This document shows, in pieces, positions 17,193 through 26,877 of a DNA stretch of 64,000 nt. Source of the DNA: JANXSF01 sp043745195 (GTDB lineage Bacteria > Acidobacteriota > Terriglobia > Bryobacterales > Bryobacteraceae); assembly GCA_043745195.1 (NCBI GenBank), contig JAYTTF010000262.1, forward strand, positions 1-64,000, given 5' to 3'. Made by a program: the position numbers and the translations under genes. The notes beneath the pieces are model-generated. The model was not told the DNA's origin, ran no database searches, and saw only the letters and a list, made by a program, of their open reading frames with translations. How positions within the stretch are numbered: the stretch's first letter is position 1; every line of letters starts with the position of its first letter.

Positions 17193-19004
17193 GTGCAACG
17201 CCAATTCAATTTCCTCTGCCTAGCTGGTCTCGCTATTTGCCTAATGGCGCAAGATGGCGCAAAGGCTTCTTATGTCCCTACTGCCGATGAGATGGCGGCT
17301 CTTTCGGCTAAGGCAGCACTGCTTTCCCAAAAAGTGACGGCCTTACGCCGAACCATTCCTGCAGCCGACTTGGCCGACGTTGCTATTTATAGCAAGGCCT
17401 CGGAATGGGCCATTAAATATCAAAGCAGGGAATTCTTCACCAAGGATTATTACAAACAGGCGATGGATGGCCTAGATCGTGGTTTGCTACGGGTTTCGCT
17501 ATTGGCCAAAGGCGAAAAGCCTTGGGCCGAAGCCAAGGGCCGCTTGTCGCGCGCCTATATTTCGCGGGTGGATGGAAGCGTTCAGCCTTATGGGTTAGTG
17601 GTCCCGGAAAGTTACCAGTCCGGCAAGCCGATTCGCTTGGACGTGAATCTGCATGGTCGAGGCGCCACGCTAACGGAGGTCAGCTTTCTGGCTGCTCATG
17701 ATTCTTCCAAACCGTTGCCTGTTGGGCAAGACTTCATCCAACTCGACGTTTTCGGCCGAACGAATAACGCCTATCGTTGGGCTGGGGAAACCGATGTCTT
17801 CGAAGCTATTGAGGCCGTGAAAAACCAATATTCTATTGATCCCGATGCAATTGTGCTGCGCGGCTTTTCCATGGGTGGTGCGGGTGCTTGGCACATTGGT
17901 CTGCACTACCCGGGGCACTGGGCTGCTGTTGAGGCAGGTGCCGGGTTTACGGAAACCATGAAATACGCCAAGGTGAAGGAAGCGCGCGAGCCTGAGCGCG
18001 CCGCCATGCACATTTATGACGCTGTGGATTACGCTGCGAATGCCGGCATTGTTCCAACGGTTGGCTATGGTGGCGAGATTGATCCGCAACTGGCGGCATC
18101 GCAAAACATCAAAGCAGAAATTGCTCGGCTGGGGTTAAGTCTGCCTCGGGTGCTGTTCCTGATTGGGCCGCAAACGGCTCATAAATTTCATCCGGATTCG
18201 TTGAAGGCTTCCAGTGAATTCATCGGGAAGAATCTGCCACGCAAGCCGCTGAGTGATTTTGAGTTTGTGACGTATTCTCCGCGGTACGGCAAGGTGCGGG
18301 ATTTCAATATCGACGCGCTGGAGAAGCTTTATGAGCGTGCGACCCTCACACGGAAAGGGACTAAATTCACGTCACTGAATGTAAGGACTTTGCAACTGGA
18401 TACAACTCGGACCATCACGTTGGATGGGGAAACGCTGACGGGTAAGCAGTTCACTAAGCGGGAAGGGAAGTGGACAGTCGGCGTGCAAAATGCGATTCAC
18501 AAACGCAAGGGGTTGCAGGGGCCGATTGACGATGCTTTCATGGATTCTTTTCTTTGCGTCTACTCCGGCGCGATGCCAAAGGAGTTGACTGAATTTGCAG
18601 CGCTGTGGTCGCGATTTATGCGTGGGAGCTTGCCAGTGAAGGAAGCATCGAAGGTCAATAAGGCAGATATGGAGACGAACCACTTGATCTTGTTTGGTAC
18701 CCCAACAACGAATCCGCTGATGGGCCAGATTGCTGGAAAACTGCCAATTCGTTGGGTGAATGGGCAATTTGGAATTGCGGATCAAAAGTATTCGGAAAAA
18801 CAATTTACCCTACAAATGATTGCGCCTAACCCCTTGGCTCCTTCCCGTTATGTAGTCCTCAACAGTGGGCATACTTTTGGAGTGAAGGATCTGGAAGGAA
18901 CAAACGCTTTGCTGTATCCGCGAAAGGGCGACTGGGCAATTGTTCGCAAAGATACCGGCGAAGTGATAAATTCCGGTTTGTTCAACGCCGACTGGAAACT
19001 TTGA
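17193..19004 (+). CDS. Secreted alpha/beta-hydrolase (esterase/peptidase-like)
   Basis: Likely periplasmic hydrolase. A short signal (FNFLCLAGLAICLMAQ) is followed by a helical region, then the hydrolase fold: LDVNLHGRG (oxyanion region) and the nucleophile elbow GFSMGGAGAW with Ser226. A His in TAHKFHPDS is a candidate third catalytic residue. The region after about residue 350 has no motif I recognise and may be a beta-rich accessory domain. Starts with GTG 18 bases after iscX; not obviously part of the isc operon. The exact substrate is unknown. Confidence 0.7.
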   Translation: MQRQFNFLCLAGLAICLMAQDGAKASYVPTADEMAALSAKAALLSQKVTALRRTIPAADLADVAIYSKASEWAIKYQSREFFTKDYYKQAMDGLDRGLLRVSLLAKGEKPWAEAKGRLSRAYISRVDGSVQPYGLVVPESYQSGKPIRLDVNLHGRGATLTEVSFLAAHDSSKPLPVGQDFIQLDVFGRTNNAYRWAGETDVFEAIEAVKNQYSIDPDAIVLRGFSMGGAGAWHIGLHYPGHWAAVEAGAGFTETMKYAKVKEAREPERAAMHIYDAVDYAANAGIVPTVGYGGEIDPQLAASQNIKAEIARLGLSLPRVLFLIGPQTAHKFHPDSLKASSEFIGKNLPRKPLSDFEFVTYSPRYGKVRDFNIDALEKLYERATLTRKGTKFTSLNVRTLQLDTTRTITLDGETLTGKQFTKREGKWTVGVQNAIHKRKGLQGPIDDAFMDSFLCVYSGAMPKELTEFAALWSRFMRGSLPVKEASKVNKADMETNHLILFGTPTTNPLMGQIAGKLPIRWVNGQFGIADQKYSEKQFTLQMIAPNPLAPSRYVVLNSGHTFGVKDLEGTNALLYPRKGDWAIVRKDTGEVINSGLFNADWKL

Positions 19005-19017
19005 GACCATAGAAACT

Positions 19018-19992
19018 ATGCGCTATCGAAAACTGGGAAAGACGGGAATTGAAGTTAGTGAGATCGGGTATGGAGCCTGGGGCATTGGCGGTCGCCAATG
19101 GTTGGGAGGCTCGGATGATGACTCCTTGGTGTCACTGAAGCGGGCCATTGAGTTGGGCCTGAATTTCATTGATACGGCGCTGGCTTACAACGAGGGCCAT
19201 AGTGAAAAACTAGTGGGTCAAGTGGTGAAGCAGAGTGGTGCCAAGGTTTATCTGGCTACCAAAGTTCCACCGAAGAACCGCATTTGGCCAGCACAGCCCG
19301 GCATTGGTATCGATCAGGTTTTTCCGGCTGACTATATTATCGAAAGCACAGAAACCAGCTTGCGCAATTTAGGTGTTGAGACCGTTGACTTGCAACAGCT
19401 TCATGTTTGGAATCCGGAATGGTTGGAACGCGAAGAATGGCGGCGTGCGTTTGCAACTTTGAAGAGTTCCGGAAAGGCGCGTTTTGTGGGGATTTCGATT
19501 AACGATCATCAGCCAGATTCAGCTCTGGAATTGATCAAGACAGGGCTGATTGATACCGTGCAGGTGATTTACAACATTTTCGACAACACCCCGCAGACAA
19601 ACCTTTTCCCACTTTGCCAGGCGCATAACATTGGAGTTTTGGCGCGAGTTCCATTGGATGAAGGATCTTTGACTGGGAGCATTACCGAGGCAACCGAATT
19701 CGATCCGACGGAGTTCCGGGCGATGTATTTCAAGGGTGATCGTAAGAAGGTAGTGATGGCGCACGTAGCCGCTCTACGCGCCGATTTGGGCGACACTGGC
19801 GAGAGCTTGGCAGAAACGGCACTGCGATTCTGCATTTCCCATCCGGCGGTTTCGACTGTGATTCCAGGGATGCGCAAGCTCAGCAATGTGGAAAGCAACA
19901 TGGGCGTATCGGCGAAAGGGGCACTTTCAGAGGCGACTCTCGCGACCTTAGCGAAGCATGCCTGGCATAAGAATTACTACAGTGCCGACTAA
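19018..19992 (+). CDS. Aldo/keto reductase
   Basis: NADP(H)-dependent oxidoreductase with a TIM barrel. LGKTGIEVSEIGYGAWGIGG at the start, the catalytic Asp/Tyr region FIDTALAYNEGHSE, the Lys in YLATKVPPK and the His in QLHVW complete the tetrad. Cofactor-site residues lie in the C-terminal part (ISHPAVSTVIPGMRK). Length 324. Substrate unknown. The end overlaps the next gene. Confidence 0.9.
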   Translation: MRYRKLGKTGIEVSEIGYGAWGIGGRQWLGGSDDDSLVSLKRAIELGLNFIDTALAYNEGHSEKLVGQVVKQSGAKVYLATKVPPKNRIWPAQPGIGIDQVFPADYIIESTETSLRNLGVETVDLQQLHVWNPEWLEREEWRRAFATLKSSGKARFVGISINDHQPDSALELIKTGLIDTVQVIYNIFDNTPQTNLFPLCQAHNIGVLARVPLDEGSLTGSITEATEFDPTEFRAMYFKGDRKKVVMAHVAALRADLGDTGESLAETALRFCISHPAVSTVIPGMRKLSNVESNMGVSAKGALSEATLATLAKHAWHKNYYSAD

Positions 19993-20467
19993 CTTGCCGA
20001 AAATCACTCCAGCCGTTTGGCCTGAGCATCGAAACGTTGTCGAAGAATTGTTCCGGGAATACGCAAGTTCTATTGGTGTTGATATCTGCTTCCAGGGATT
20101 TGAACAGGAGTTGGCAAATCTTCCTGGCAAGTACGCTGCTCCACAAGGTTGTGTTCTGTTGGCTTTTGTCGAAGGCAAATTGGCTGGCTGCGGAGCGCTG
20201 CGGCCATTGGATGTTGCAACCTGCGAGATGAAACGATTGTACGTTCGCTCTGAATTCAGGGGCCACCACTTTGGCCGCAATTTGGTGGAATCTTTAATTG
20301 ATGTGGCTAAAGTGGTGGGGTATGAGAAAATGCGCCTGGATACTTTGCAGACCATGCAAGCCGCTCAAACTTTGTATGAAAGCGTTGGATTCCAACCGAT
20401 CGCCCCATATTACGACAACCCGTTGGATGCGGTAGTTTACTTGGAATTGAAATTGGCTGGAGCTTAG
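19982..20467 (+). CDS. GNAT-family N-acetyltransferase
   Basis: Acetyl-CoA-dependent transferase. MKRLYVRSEFRGHHFGRNL contains the R/Q-x-x-G-x-G/A-like pyrophosphate loop, and the C-terminal part has LYESVGFQPI, typical of the family. The frame is open from ATG 19958, inside the aldo/keto reductase. I place the start at GTG 19982 because the shorter overlap (11 bases) is more usual, but 19958 is possible. Acceptor unknown. Confidence 0.78.
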   Translation: MPTNLPKITPAVWPEHRNVVEELFREYASSIGVDICFQGFEQELANLPGKYAAPQGCVLLAFVEGKLAGCGALRPLDVATCEMKRLYVRSEFRGHHFGRNLVESLIDVAKVVGYEKMRLDTLQTMQAAQTLYESVGFQPIAPYYDNPLDAVVYLELKLAGA

Positions 20468-20468
20468 A

Positions 20469-20999
20469 GTGGCTTTGTTACTACTGGTGGTTGCGACTGC
20501 ATGCGGAGTTGCTGTTGGAATCTGGCACGGAAGTTGGGGCTGGGAAATGCTCACCAATATTGAGCGCAGCGTGTTGATGTTAGAACTGCTGGGCATCGCT
20601 ACTGTTGCAGTCTTCATCGGCAGAAAGCGCGTTTGGATACTTCCTGTCCTATCGCTTGCGCTAGTTGGGGGAACAGCCTTTAATCTTTTCGAATCACGCT
20701 TTCATATGCAGTTCGTTGCGAATGGAGTTACCTGTTTGCTCCGATCCTGGCCTGCGGTATTTGCATGCCTTGCCGCTGTTTTCCTGTCCCTTCGCATTGG
20801 CAAGTGGCAAGGCTCTTTAATCGCTGCCGGAGTTTTAGCCGCATGTTCGGCGATATTGGCCCAAACAATCTATTGCCCGATTGTGGAGACTCGCCACTTG
20901 AGTTATTTCCACGCGGGACAATTCCTTGTTTGGGGTTTGGTGATTCCAGCGGTCCTAAAACTTGCCAAACCTCTACCGGGTAATACCAGCGGTTCGTAA
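20469..20999 (+). CDS. Multi-pass membrane protein, possibly NrsF/DUF1109-like
   Basis: About six hydrophobic segments in 176 residues. The last loop has YCPIVETRHLSYFHAGQF before a final helix, which recalls the Cys/His region before the last helix in DUF1109 (NrsF, anti-sigma) proteins. That resemblance is only by pattern. No sigma-factor gene is next to it. GTG start one base after the acetyltransferase stop. The 3' end overlaps the convergent peptidase gene by 27 bases. Confidence 0.6.
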   Translation: MALLLLVVATACGVAVGIWHGSWGWEMLTNIERSVLMLELLGIATVAVFIGRKRVWILPVLSLALVGGTAFNLFESRFHMQFVANGVTCLLRSWPAVFACLAAVFLSLRIGKWQGSLIAAGVLAACSAILAQTIYCPIVETRHLSYFHAGQFLVWGLVIPAVLKLAKPLPGNTSGS

Positions 21000-23048
21000 C
21001 ATGAAGGCGTATTCGAACGCCACTTCCCGGAATTTATCGTAGCGGCCTGATTTGCCAAAGTGTCCGCCACCCATATTCGTTCGAAGCAACAATAAATTTT
21101 CGCTTGTATTCGCTGCCCGCAACTTCGCCACCCATTTCGCCGGTTCCCAATATTGAACGCGCGGATCGTTAAGCCCAGCGGTGACCAATACATTCGGGTA
21201 GGCTTTAGGTTGAACGTTGTCGTACGGCGAATACGATTTCATGTACTTGTAGAATTTCTTCACATTGGGATCGCCCCATTCCTCATATTCACCGACGGTG
21301 AGTGGTAGCGAGGCATCGAGCATAGTGCTGATCACATCGACGAATGGCACCATGGCCACGGCCGAGTTGAAAAGGTCCGAGCGCATGTTCAGGACTGCAC
21401 CCATAAGCAGACCACCCGCACTTCCGCCTTGAATGGTTAGCTTGGAAGTGGAAGTATATTTCTTTTCAATTAAATATTCAGCACATGTAATGAAATCGGT
21501 GAAGGTGTTTTTCTTTTTTAAAAGCTTGCCGGAATCGTGCCAGGTTTCGCCCATTTCGGCACCACCGCGGATGTGAGCAATGGCGAAAACGAACCCACGA
21601 TCAAGCAAGCTTAAACGGCCAGGGCTGAACTCCACGTCCCGGCTGAATCCATAGGATCCGTAGGCATAAAGCAACGCCGGAGCCTTGCCATCACGCTTCA
21701 CATCTTTGCGGTAGCAGATGGAAATAGGAACTTTGGTGCCATCGGGGGCGGTTGCAAGTACTCTCTCCGTTCTGTAGTTTTCCTTGGAATAGCCGCCGCG
21801 AACACGGTCTTCCTTCACCAACTCCCGCCGCCGACTATTCATGTTGTAATCGAACACTGTGGGCGGAGTGATCAGAGAACCATAGATGAAGCGTAGAGTG
21901 TTGGAATTAAATTCAGGATTCGATTCCACTTTCACACTATAGGTTGGTTCGGTGAATCGAACTTTGTGAGACACTCCACTTCTGCAGTTGTGAACCAGTA
22001 TTTTCTGCAGTCCATTTTCTCTGGTCTCAAGAGCCAGGTGGTCCTGAAATTCATCCACACTTTCAATACAGACGGCTGGGTCGTGCGGAATCAGTTCCTT
22101 CCAATGCCGCCTTGAGCAACTGGAAGTTGGCACTGTGACAAGCCGAAAATTGCGGCCTTTGTCGTTGACACGAATATAGAATGTGCCGTCCCGATGGGCG
22201 ACGTCATATTCCACGCCTTGCTTGCGTGGCTCAACAATTTTCAGATCGGTACTCGAACCACCCTCGTCCAGGAACCGGACCTCGGAGGTCAGCATACTGT
22301 GGATTTCAAGGAAAATATACTGCCTGTCTTTACTTTCAGTAACACCTACCGTAAAGCGCTCATCTTTTTCTTCCCAAATGAGTTTATCGAATGCTTCCGC
22401 CGTTCCAATAACGTGCCGCCACACTTGATAAGGGCGGAGTGCCGAGTCTACTTTTGTGTAGAAAAGGCTTCTATTGTCAGCTGACCAAGCCATCGAATAA
22501 TAGGCCAGTTCAATCTTGTCTCGCAGTAACAATCCAGTGGAAAGATCCTTAATTCGGATAGTGAAAAGTTCATCGCCTTTGGTGTCTGACGAGTAGGCTA
22601 AAAAGCGCTGGTCAGGAGAAATTTCAAAATCTCCAACCCTCATGTACTTCTTTCCTCGGGCCAATTCATTGACGTCCAGAACAATCTGGTCCCGAGCGTG
22701 CAATCCACCTAATCTTCTACAGTAGATTTCATACTGCAAACCTTTCTTGTGTTTGGAGTAATAGTAATTGCTGCCGATCCGAACCGGGGCAGATTGATCG
22801 TCTTCATACAGCCTTCCAACCATCTCCCGATTCAGCTTTTCCACCAGCCCATCAAAGGGTTTCATGAAGTGTGCGGTGTATTCGTTCTCCGCAATCAGAT
22901 AGCGAATTACTTCAGGGTTTTTCTTCTCGCGGAGCCAGAAGTAGTCGTCGTTCCAGGTTTCTCCGTGGATGGAAATCTTGTGCGAGTGCTTAGCAGCGAT
23001 CGGCGGGGAATAATTTTTCATGGGCAATTTCTTAAACAGTCCAGACAT
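20973..23048 (-). CDS. ptrB: Prolyl oligopeptidase family peptidase, oligopeptidase B type
   Basis: Serine peptidase that cuts short peptides after basic residues. An N-terminal beta-propeller (residues about 70-410) is followed by the catalytic domain. Catalytic triad visible as GGSAGG (Ser), GLNDPRVQYWEPAKW (Asp) and MGGGHFGKSGR (His). YGSYGFS and IRGGAEMG are family segments, and the Glu-containing patch typical of OpdB's Arg/Lys specificity appears present. Length 691. No signal peptide, so likely cytosolic. A second in-frame ATG at 23021 is possible. Confidence 0.87.
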   Translation of the reverse strand: MSGLFKKLPMKNYSPPIAAKHSHKISIHGETWNDDYFWLREKKNPEVIRYLIAENEYTAHFMKPFDGLVEKLNREMVGRLYEDDQSAPVRIGSNYYYSKHKKGLQYEIYCRRLGGLHARDQIVLDVNELARGKKYMRVGDFEISPDQRFLAYSSDTKGDELFTIRIKDLSTGLLLRDKIELAYYSMAWSADNRSLFYTKVDSALRPYQVWRHVIGTAEAFDKLIWEEKDERFTVGVTESKDRQYIFLEIHSMLTSEVRFLDEGGSSTDLKIVEPRKQGVEYDVAHRDGTFYIRVNDKGRNFRLVTVPTSSCSRRHWKELIPHDPAVCIESVDEFQDHLALETRENGLQKILVHNCRSGVSHKVRFTEPTYSVKVESNPEFNSNTLRFIYGSLITPPTVFDYNMNSRRRELVKEDRVRGGYSKENYRTERVLATAPDGTKVPISICYRKDVKRDGKAPALLYAYGSYGFSRDVEFSPGRLSLLDRGFVFAIAHIRGGAEMGETWHDSGKLLKKKNTFTDFITCAEYLIEKKYTSTSKLTIQGGSAGGLLMGAVLNMRSDLFNSAVAMVPFVDVISTMLDASLPLTVGEYEEWGDPNVKKFYKYMKSYSPYDNVQPKAYPNVLVTAGLNDPRVQYWEPAKWVAKLRAANTSENLLLLRTNMGGGHFGKSGRYDKFREVAFEYAFMLRTAGITR

Positions 23049-23120
23049 TCATAATTCAATGTCCAGAGTAAACGAAGACACTATAGCATGGCATCCAGCG
23101 GCTTCACAGGTTTGTAGTGG

Positions 23121-23912
23121 TTACAACTTCAACCGGCAGACAACTCCGACGTCGTCGCAGTACCACATCCAGCCATTCCAAATGGTCATGCCATGGGGCA
23201 GTGGGTCGCTATCGGTCAATTGGATCTTATCTGAATATTCGCCAGTTTCCGGATCGTAGCGATAAAATGCATTGTCATTGGAGTCGGCGCACCACAGCCA
23301 CTTTCCCTGCCAGCCAAGCCCATGTGGCCGGTCTCCTGCGGTTGCGAATTGCTTTTCAATCTTGAAGCTGTCAGGGTTAACCCTATAAATTTTCTTTGCC
23401 GGCGGGACTGCAATCCACAACCGGCCATTGCGCCATTCCAGCCCATGTGCGCCTGTTGCGGTTCGTTTGGCAGGAGGGGCGTCTGCGGCTTTGGGTTTCT
23501 CGGGCGAGGCAAGCGGACTTCGTCGCGGATTCGGCCAGTCAACAGGGCCAGCGCCAGGACAGGGATACTTTGCCAGAGTCTTTCCGGTTTGAACGTCGGC
23601 CCTAATAATTTCAGAAGAGTACGTTGATGCCAGCCAAAGAGCTTCACCATCGAAAGTGATGCCGCTTCCAGCTTTAGATTCCGTTTCCAACTTCCGAAGT
23701 ACCTTGCCATGTTTGTAGTCCACCAGATAGGCGCGGTTGTCTCCCTGATCCAAGATCCAAAGGCCTTCCTTAACGGCCTGCAGTCCATTTGGCTTTTGCC
23801 CAGGGGAACGAAATACCGTCTCAACCTTGGCGGACCTGGAATGCACGGTTGCTGAAAATCCCGGAATCGCCGCTGTCATTGCAAGAAAAGTTCTTCGTGT
23901 GGTCATGTTCAA
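23121..23912 (-). CDS. Tat-exported beta-propeller protein (SMP-30/gluconolactonase-like)
   Basis: Twin-arginine signal TTRRTFLAMTAAIPGFSA, so probably exported folded. Repeated blades with patterns such as GLWILDQGDNRAYLVDY, ALWLASTYSSEIIRAD, RLWIAVPPAKKIYRVN and WLWCADSNDNAFYRYD form a propeller of about five or six blades. This is the look of NHL/SMP-30-type proteins. No catalytic residues can be named. Divergent from dciA. Confidence 0.7.
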   Translation of the reverse strand: MNMTTRRTFLAMTAAIPGFSATVHSRSAKVETVFRSPGQKPNGLQAVKEGLWILDQGDNRAYLVDYKHGKVLRKLETESKAGSGITFDGEALWLASTYSSEIIRADVQTGKTLAKYPCPGAGPVDWPNPRRSPLASPEKPKAADAPPAKRTATGAHGLEWRNGRLWIAVPPAKKIYRVNPDSFKIEKQFATAGDRPHGLGWQGKWLWCADSNDNAFYRYDPETGEYSDKIQLTDSDPLPHGMTIWNGWMWYCDDVGVVCRLKL

Positions 23913-24003
23913 TTCTCTCCTAAGAAACCGCCGCGCCGAAGCGGCCTTTGCGCTGATTATGGAGTATATCGAATTTGTGCATGATAAACTTGAAGATCAA
24001 CCC

Positions 24004-24396
24004 ATGGAGCGCGCCGCCAAAGTTCTGAGCAAGATGAAGCTCACAAAAGCAGGGGTATCAGGAGATCAACTCGCTGTTGCCGCCTGGTCTCAAGCTGTGG
24101 GAAAAACTATCGCCCGCCGCACTCGCGCGGTTGGATTGTTTGACGGTACCTTGGTGATTGATGTTGAAGATGCTTTGTGGGAGAGAAACCTCAGCACATT
24201 GCAGCCTCAGATATTAGGAAAGCTGACCAACACGCTGGGCGCAGGCAAAGTCCGGCATATACGCTTTAGGGTGAGCCCTGCCAGGCGAGAGCCGCAGCGT
24301 GAAGAACAAACACGTGCCTACGACGAAGCGGATTCCATCGCTGATCCTATCCTCCGCCGTATTTATATCCAATCCCGCAAGAGGTCCACTGCTTGA
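24004..24396 (+). CDS. dciA: DciA-type helicase-loading protein (DUF721)
   Basis: DUF721 family protein; members load the replicative helicase DnaB. The core VAAWSQAVGKTIARRTRAVGLFDGTLVIDV fits the family's KH-like domain, and the C-terminus is basic. The frame is open upstream to 23827, but the start at ATG 24004 gives the usual length (130) and removes overlap with the propeller gene. It overlaps gatC by 4 bases (TTGA). Confidence 0.72.
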   Translation: MERAAKVLSKMKLTKAGVSGDQLAVAAWSQAVGKTIARRTRAVGLFDGTLVIDVEDALWERNLSTLQPQILGKLTNTLGAGKVRHIRFRVSPARREPQREEQTRAYDEADSIADPILRRIYIQSRKRSTA

Positions 24397-24692
24397 TCAT
24401 CACGGAAGAAAAAGTTCGTACCGTCGCCGCTTTGGCGAATCTCACTTTGACAGATGCCGAAATTCCCCGCATGGTGGCCGATTTAAGTGGCATTTTAACG
24501 CACATCGATAAACTCAACGAATTGGATACAACCGGAGTGGAGCCGATGTCGCAGGTTCTGTTCGAAAATGAAGAGACCGCAACTTTGAGGCCCGACGAGG
24601 AGAAACCTTCCTTGTCAAACGAAGAGGCTGTAGGAAGTGCTGCGATTTCCGGCAACGGCTTCTTCAAAGTGCCGAAGGTGATTGAACGCTAA
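24393..24692 (+). CDS. gatC: Aspartyl/glutamyl-tRNA amidotransferase subunit C
   Basis: Stabilising subunit of the GatCAB complex. The start is TTG within the dciA stop, giving the typical N-terminus IITEEKVRTVAALANLTL; AGAGG lies about 8 bases upstream. MVADLSGILTHIDKLNELDT and the C-terminal FFKVPKVIE are characteristic. 99 residues, normal. Confidence 0.93.
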   Translation: MIITEEKVRTVAALANLTLTDAEIPRMVADLSGILTHIDKLNELDTTGVEPMSQVLFENEETATLRPDEEKPSLSNEEAVGSAAISGNGFFKVPKVIER

Positions 24693-24693
24693 T

Positions 24694-26136
24694 ATGGAAG
24701 TCCGCTCTTTAACAATTGAACAGATCCAAGCGGGATTGCGGAATAAAACTTTTTCCGCGATGGAATTGGCAACCTCTGCTCTGACATTTGCCCAAGCTGA
24801 AAATCCGAAAACCAACGCCTACCTTTTGTTTTGCCCCGAACGAGCTTTGGCCGCGGCCGCGCAAATTGACGAACTGGTGGCTAAAGGTGAACCGCTTCCG
24901 CTTTTGGCAGGCGTTCCTGTTGGCGTAAAGGACGTGATTGTAACCAAAGGGGTGCGTACAACCTGCGGCTCGAAGATCCTGGAAAAGTACGTTCCGCCAT
25001 ATAACGCGACTGCAGTAGACCGATTGGAAGCCGCCGGTGGCGTGATTTTAGGAAAAGCGAATTGCGACGAATTTGCCATGGGTTCTTCAAACGAGAACTC
25101 GGCATTTGGACCGGTTCGCAATCCTGTTGCTTTGGATCGTGTTCCAGGAGGCTCCTCTGGTGGTTCAGCGGCAGTCGTAGCCCAGGGTACTGCGGTTGTC
25201 TCGCTTGGATCGGATACGGGTGGATCGATCCGCCAGCCGGCAAGTTTTTGCGGCATCGTAGGCGTTACTCCAACCTATGGCCGAGTGTCTCGCTACGGCC
25301 TGGTAGCCTTTGCCAGTTCGCTCGATCACATTGGTCCATTTAGCCGCAACGTTGCCGATTCCGCGACGTTATTGAAAGTGATTTCGGGTCGCGATCCCAT
25401 GGACGCCACCTCCGCCTTCGCCCCCGTTCCTGACTACAACGCTACGCTTAACCAATCAGTGAAGGGTATGCGCCTGGGAGTTCCGAAGGAATATTTTGCA
25501 GGTTTGGATAGCGACACAGCGGACAAGATGAAGAAGGGAATTCAAGTGCTGGAATCGCTAGGCTGTTCGGTGCAGGAAGTCAGCCTGCCGCATACCGAAT
25601 ACGCAATTGCCGCATATTACATTATCTGTACTGCGGAAGTGAGCGCGAATCTGGCACGTTTTGATGGCGTTCGTTTCACTGCTCGTTCTGAAAAATCAGA
25701 TACTCTTTCGGACATGTACTGCAACACTCGTGGTGAAAATTTTGGAGCCGAGGCGAAGAGGCGAATCATGCTGGGAACCTATGTGCTCAGCCATGGATAT
25801 TACGATGCCTACTACTTAAAGGCTCAGCGTGTTAGAAATCTGATCAGCAAAGATTTTTCCGCCGCTTTTGAAAAAGTGGACGCATTGATTACACCTGTGT
25901 CGCCATTCCCGGCTTTCAAAATCGGCGAGAAGGTAAATGATCCGGTGAAAATGTATCTTTCCGATATCTACACCATCACTGGTTCGTTGGCAGGCATCCC
26001 TTGTATGAGTGTCCCATGTGGCACAACTGCAGAAGGGCTGCCGGTTGGGATGCAGATCTTGACAAAGCATTTTGGTGAGGAAACGATGTTCCGCCTTGCC
26101 CATTCGTTTGAAATTGCCGGTGGTTTTGCCGGTTGA
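24694..26136 (+). CDS. gatA: Aspartyl/glutamyl-tRNA amidotransferase subunit A
   Basis: Amidase subunit that makes ammonia from glutamine for conversion of misacylated Glu-tRNA(Gln) or Asp-tRNA(Asn). The catalytic Lys is in GVPVGVKDV; the amidase signature GGSSGGSAAVVAQG and SLGSDTGGSIRQPASFCG carry the Ser-cisSer pair. Length 480. Starts 1 base after gatC. gatB is not next to it; superoxide dismutase follows. Confidence 0.95.
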   Translation: MEVRSLTIEQIQAGLRNKTFSAMELATSALTFAQAENPKTNAYLLFCPERALAAAAQIDELVAKGEPLPLLAGVPVGVKDVIVTKGVRTTCGSKILEKYVPPYNATAVDRLEAAGGVILGKANCDEFAMGSSNENSAFGPVRNPVALDRVPGGSSGGSAAVVAQGTAVVSLGSDTGGSIRQPASFCGIVGVTPTYGRVSRYGLVAFASSLDHIGPFSRNVADSATLLKVISGRDPMDATSAFAPVPDYNATLNQSVKGMRLGVPKEYFAGLDSDTADKMKKGIQVLESLGCSVQEVSLPHTEYAIAAYYIICTAEVSANLARFDGVRFTARSEKSDTLSDMYCNTRGENFGAEAKRRIMLGTYVLSHGYYDAYYLKAQRVRNLISKDFSAAFEKVDALITPVSPFPAFKIGEKVNDPVKMYLSDIYTITGSLAGIPCMSVPCGTTAEGLPVGMQILTKHFGEETMFRLAHSFEIAGGFAG

Positions 26137-26168
26137 ATTAAAGAAAGAATTGAAGGAGACAATTAAAA

Positions 26169-26786
26169 ATGGCTTTTGAACTTCCTGCTCTACCGTACGA
26201 CTACGCGGCTTTGGAGCCGTATATTGACACCCAAACTATGCAGATCCACCACGGCAAGCATCACAATGCTTACGTGACGAATCTGAACAACGCGCTCAAA
26301 GATCATCCCGCTTTAGCTGGCAAGACTATTGAAGAGTTGCTTGCCAACAATCTGGCGATCGTCCCTGATGCCATCAAAGGACCTGTCCGGAATAACGGTG
26401 GTGGTCATTCCAACCACTCTTTGTTTTGGCTGCTGATGACCCCAAATACAACTGGCGCAATGCCTCAGCCCGTCGGCGGGTTGGCGGCTGCTATCAGTGC
26501 TAAATTTGGCAGCTTCGATGCTTTCCGTGACGCCTTCAAAGCTGCGGCCATTGGACGGTTCGGTTCCGGTTGGGCATGGCTGGTGAAGAACGGCGATGGC
26601 TCAGTTGAAATCACAAGCTCTCCGAATCAAGACACTCCGATCATGGAAGGGAAGACTCCAGTTCTTGGAATTGACGTTTGGGAACACGCCTATTACTTGA
26701 AGTACCAGAATCTGCGTCCAAGCTATGTGGACAATTGGTGGAATGTTGTGAACTGGACGAAGGCTGAAGAGTTGTACAAGGGTTAA
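26169..26786 (+). CDS. sodA: Superoxide dismutase (Mn/Fe family)
   Basis: Converts superoxide to peroxide and oxygen. The metal ligands are visible as His in MQIHHGKHH, His in GGGHSNHSLFW, and Asp/His in DVWEHAYYLKYQN. The GGGHSNHSLFW context resembles manganese enzymes (Gly-Gly pair), but metal type is not certain from sequence. Length 205. AAGGAG lies 11 bases before the ATG. A terminator follows. No signal peptide. Confidence 0.93.
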   Translation: MAFELPALPYDYAALEPYIDTQTMQIHHGKHHNAYVTNLNNALKDHPALAGKTIEELLANNLAIVPDAIKGPVRNNGGGHSNHSLFWLLMTPNTTGAMPQPVGGLAAAISAKFGSFDAFRDAFKAAAIGRFGSGWAWLVKNGDGSVEITSSPNQDTPIMEGKTPVLGIDVWEHAYYLKYQNLRPSYVDNWWNVVNWTKAEELYKG

Positions 26787-26806
26787 AGAGTTCTTTTATT
26801 AAGATT

Positions 26807-26839
26807 GGCTCCGGCGTCGCAAGATGTCTGGAGCCTTTT
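26807..26839 (+). terminator. Intrinsic terminator after superoxide dismutase
   Basis: GGCTCC at 26807-26812 pairs with GGAGCC at 26830-26835 across a 17-base loop, followed by TTTT. The loop is longer than usual, so termination strength is uncertain. Confidence 0.6.
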
Positions 26840-26877
26840 CTACAAGCCCCCTTTTTTAAGAGCTATGATAGAGGATC

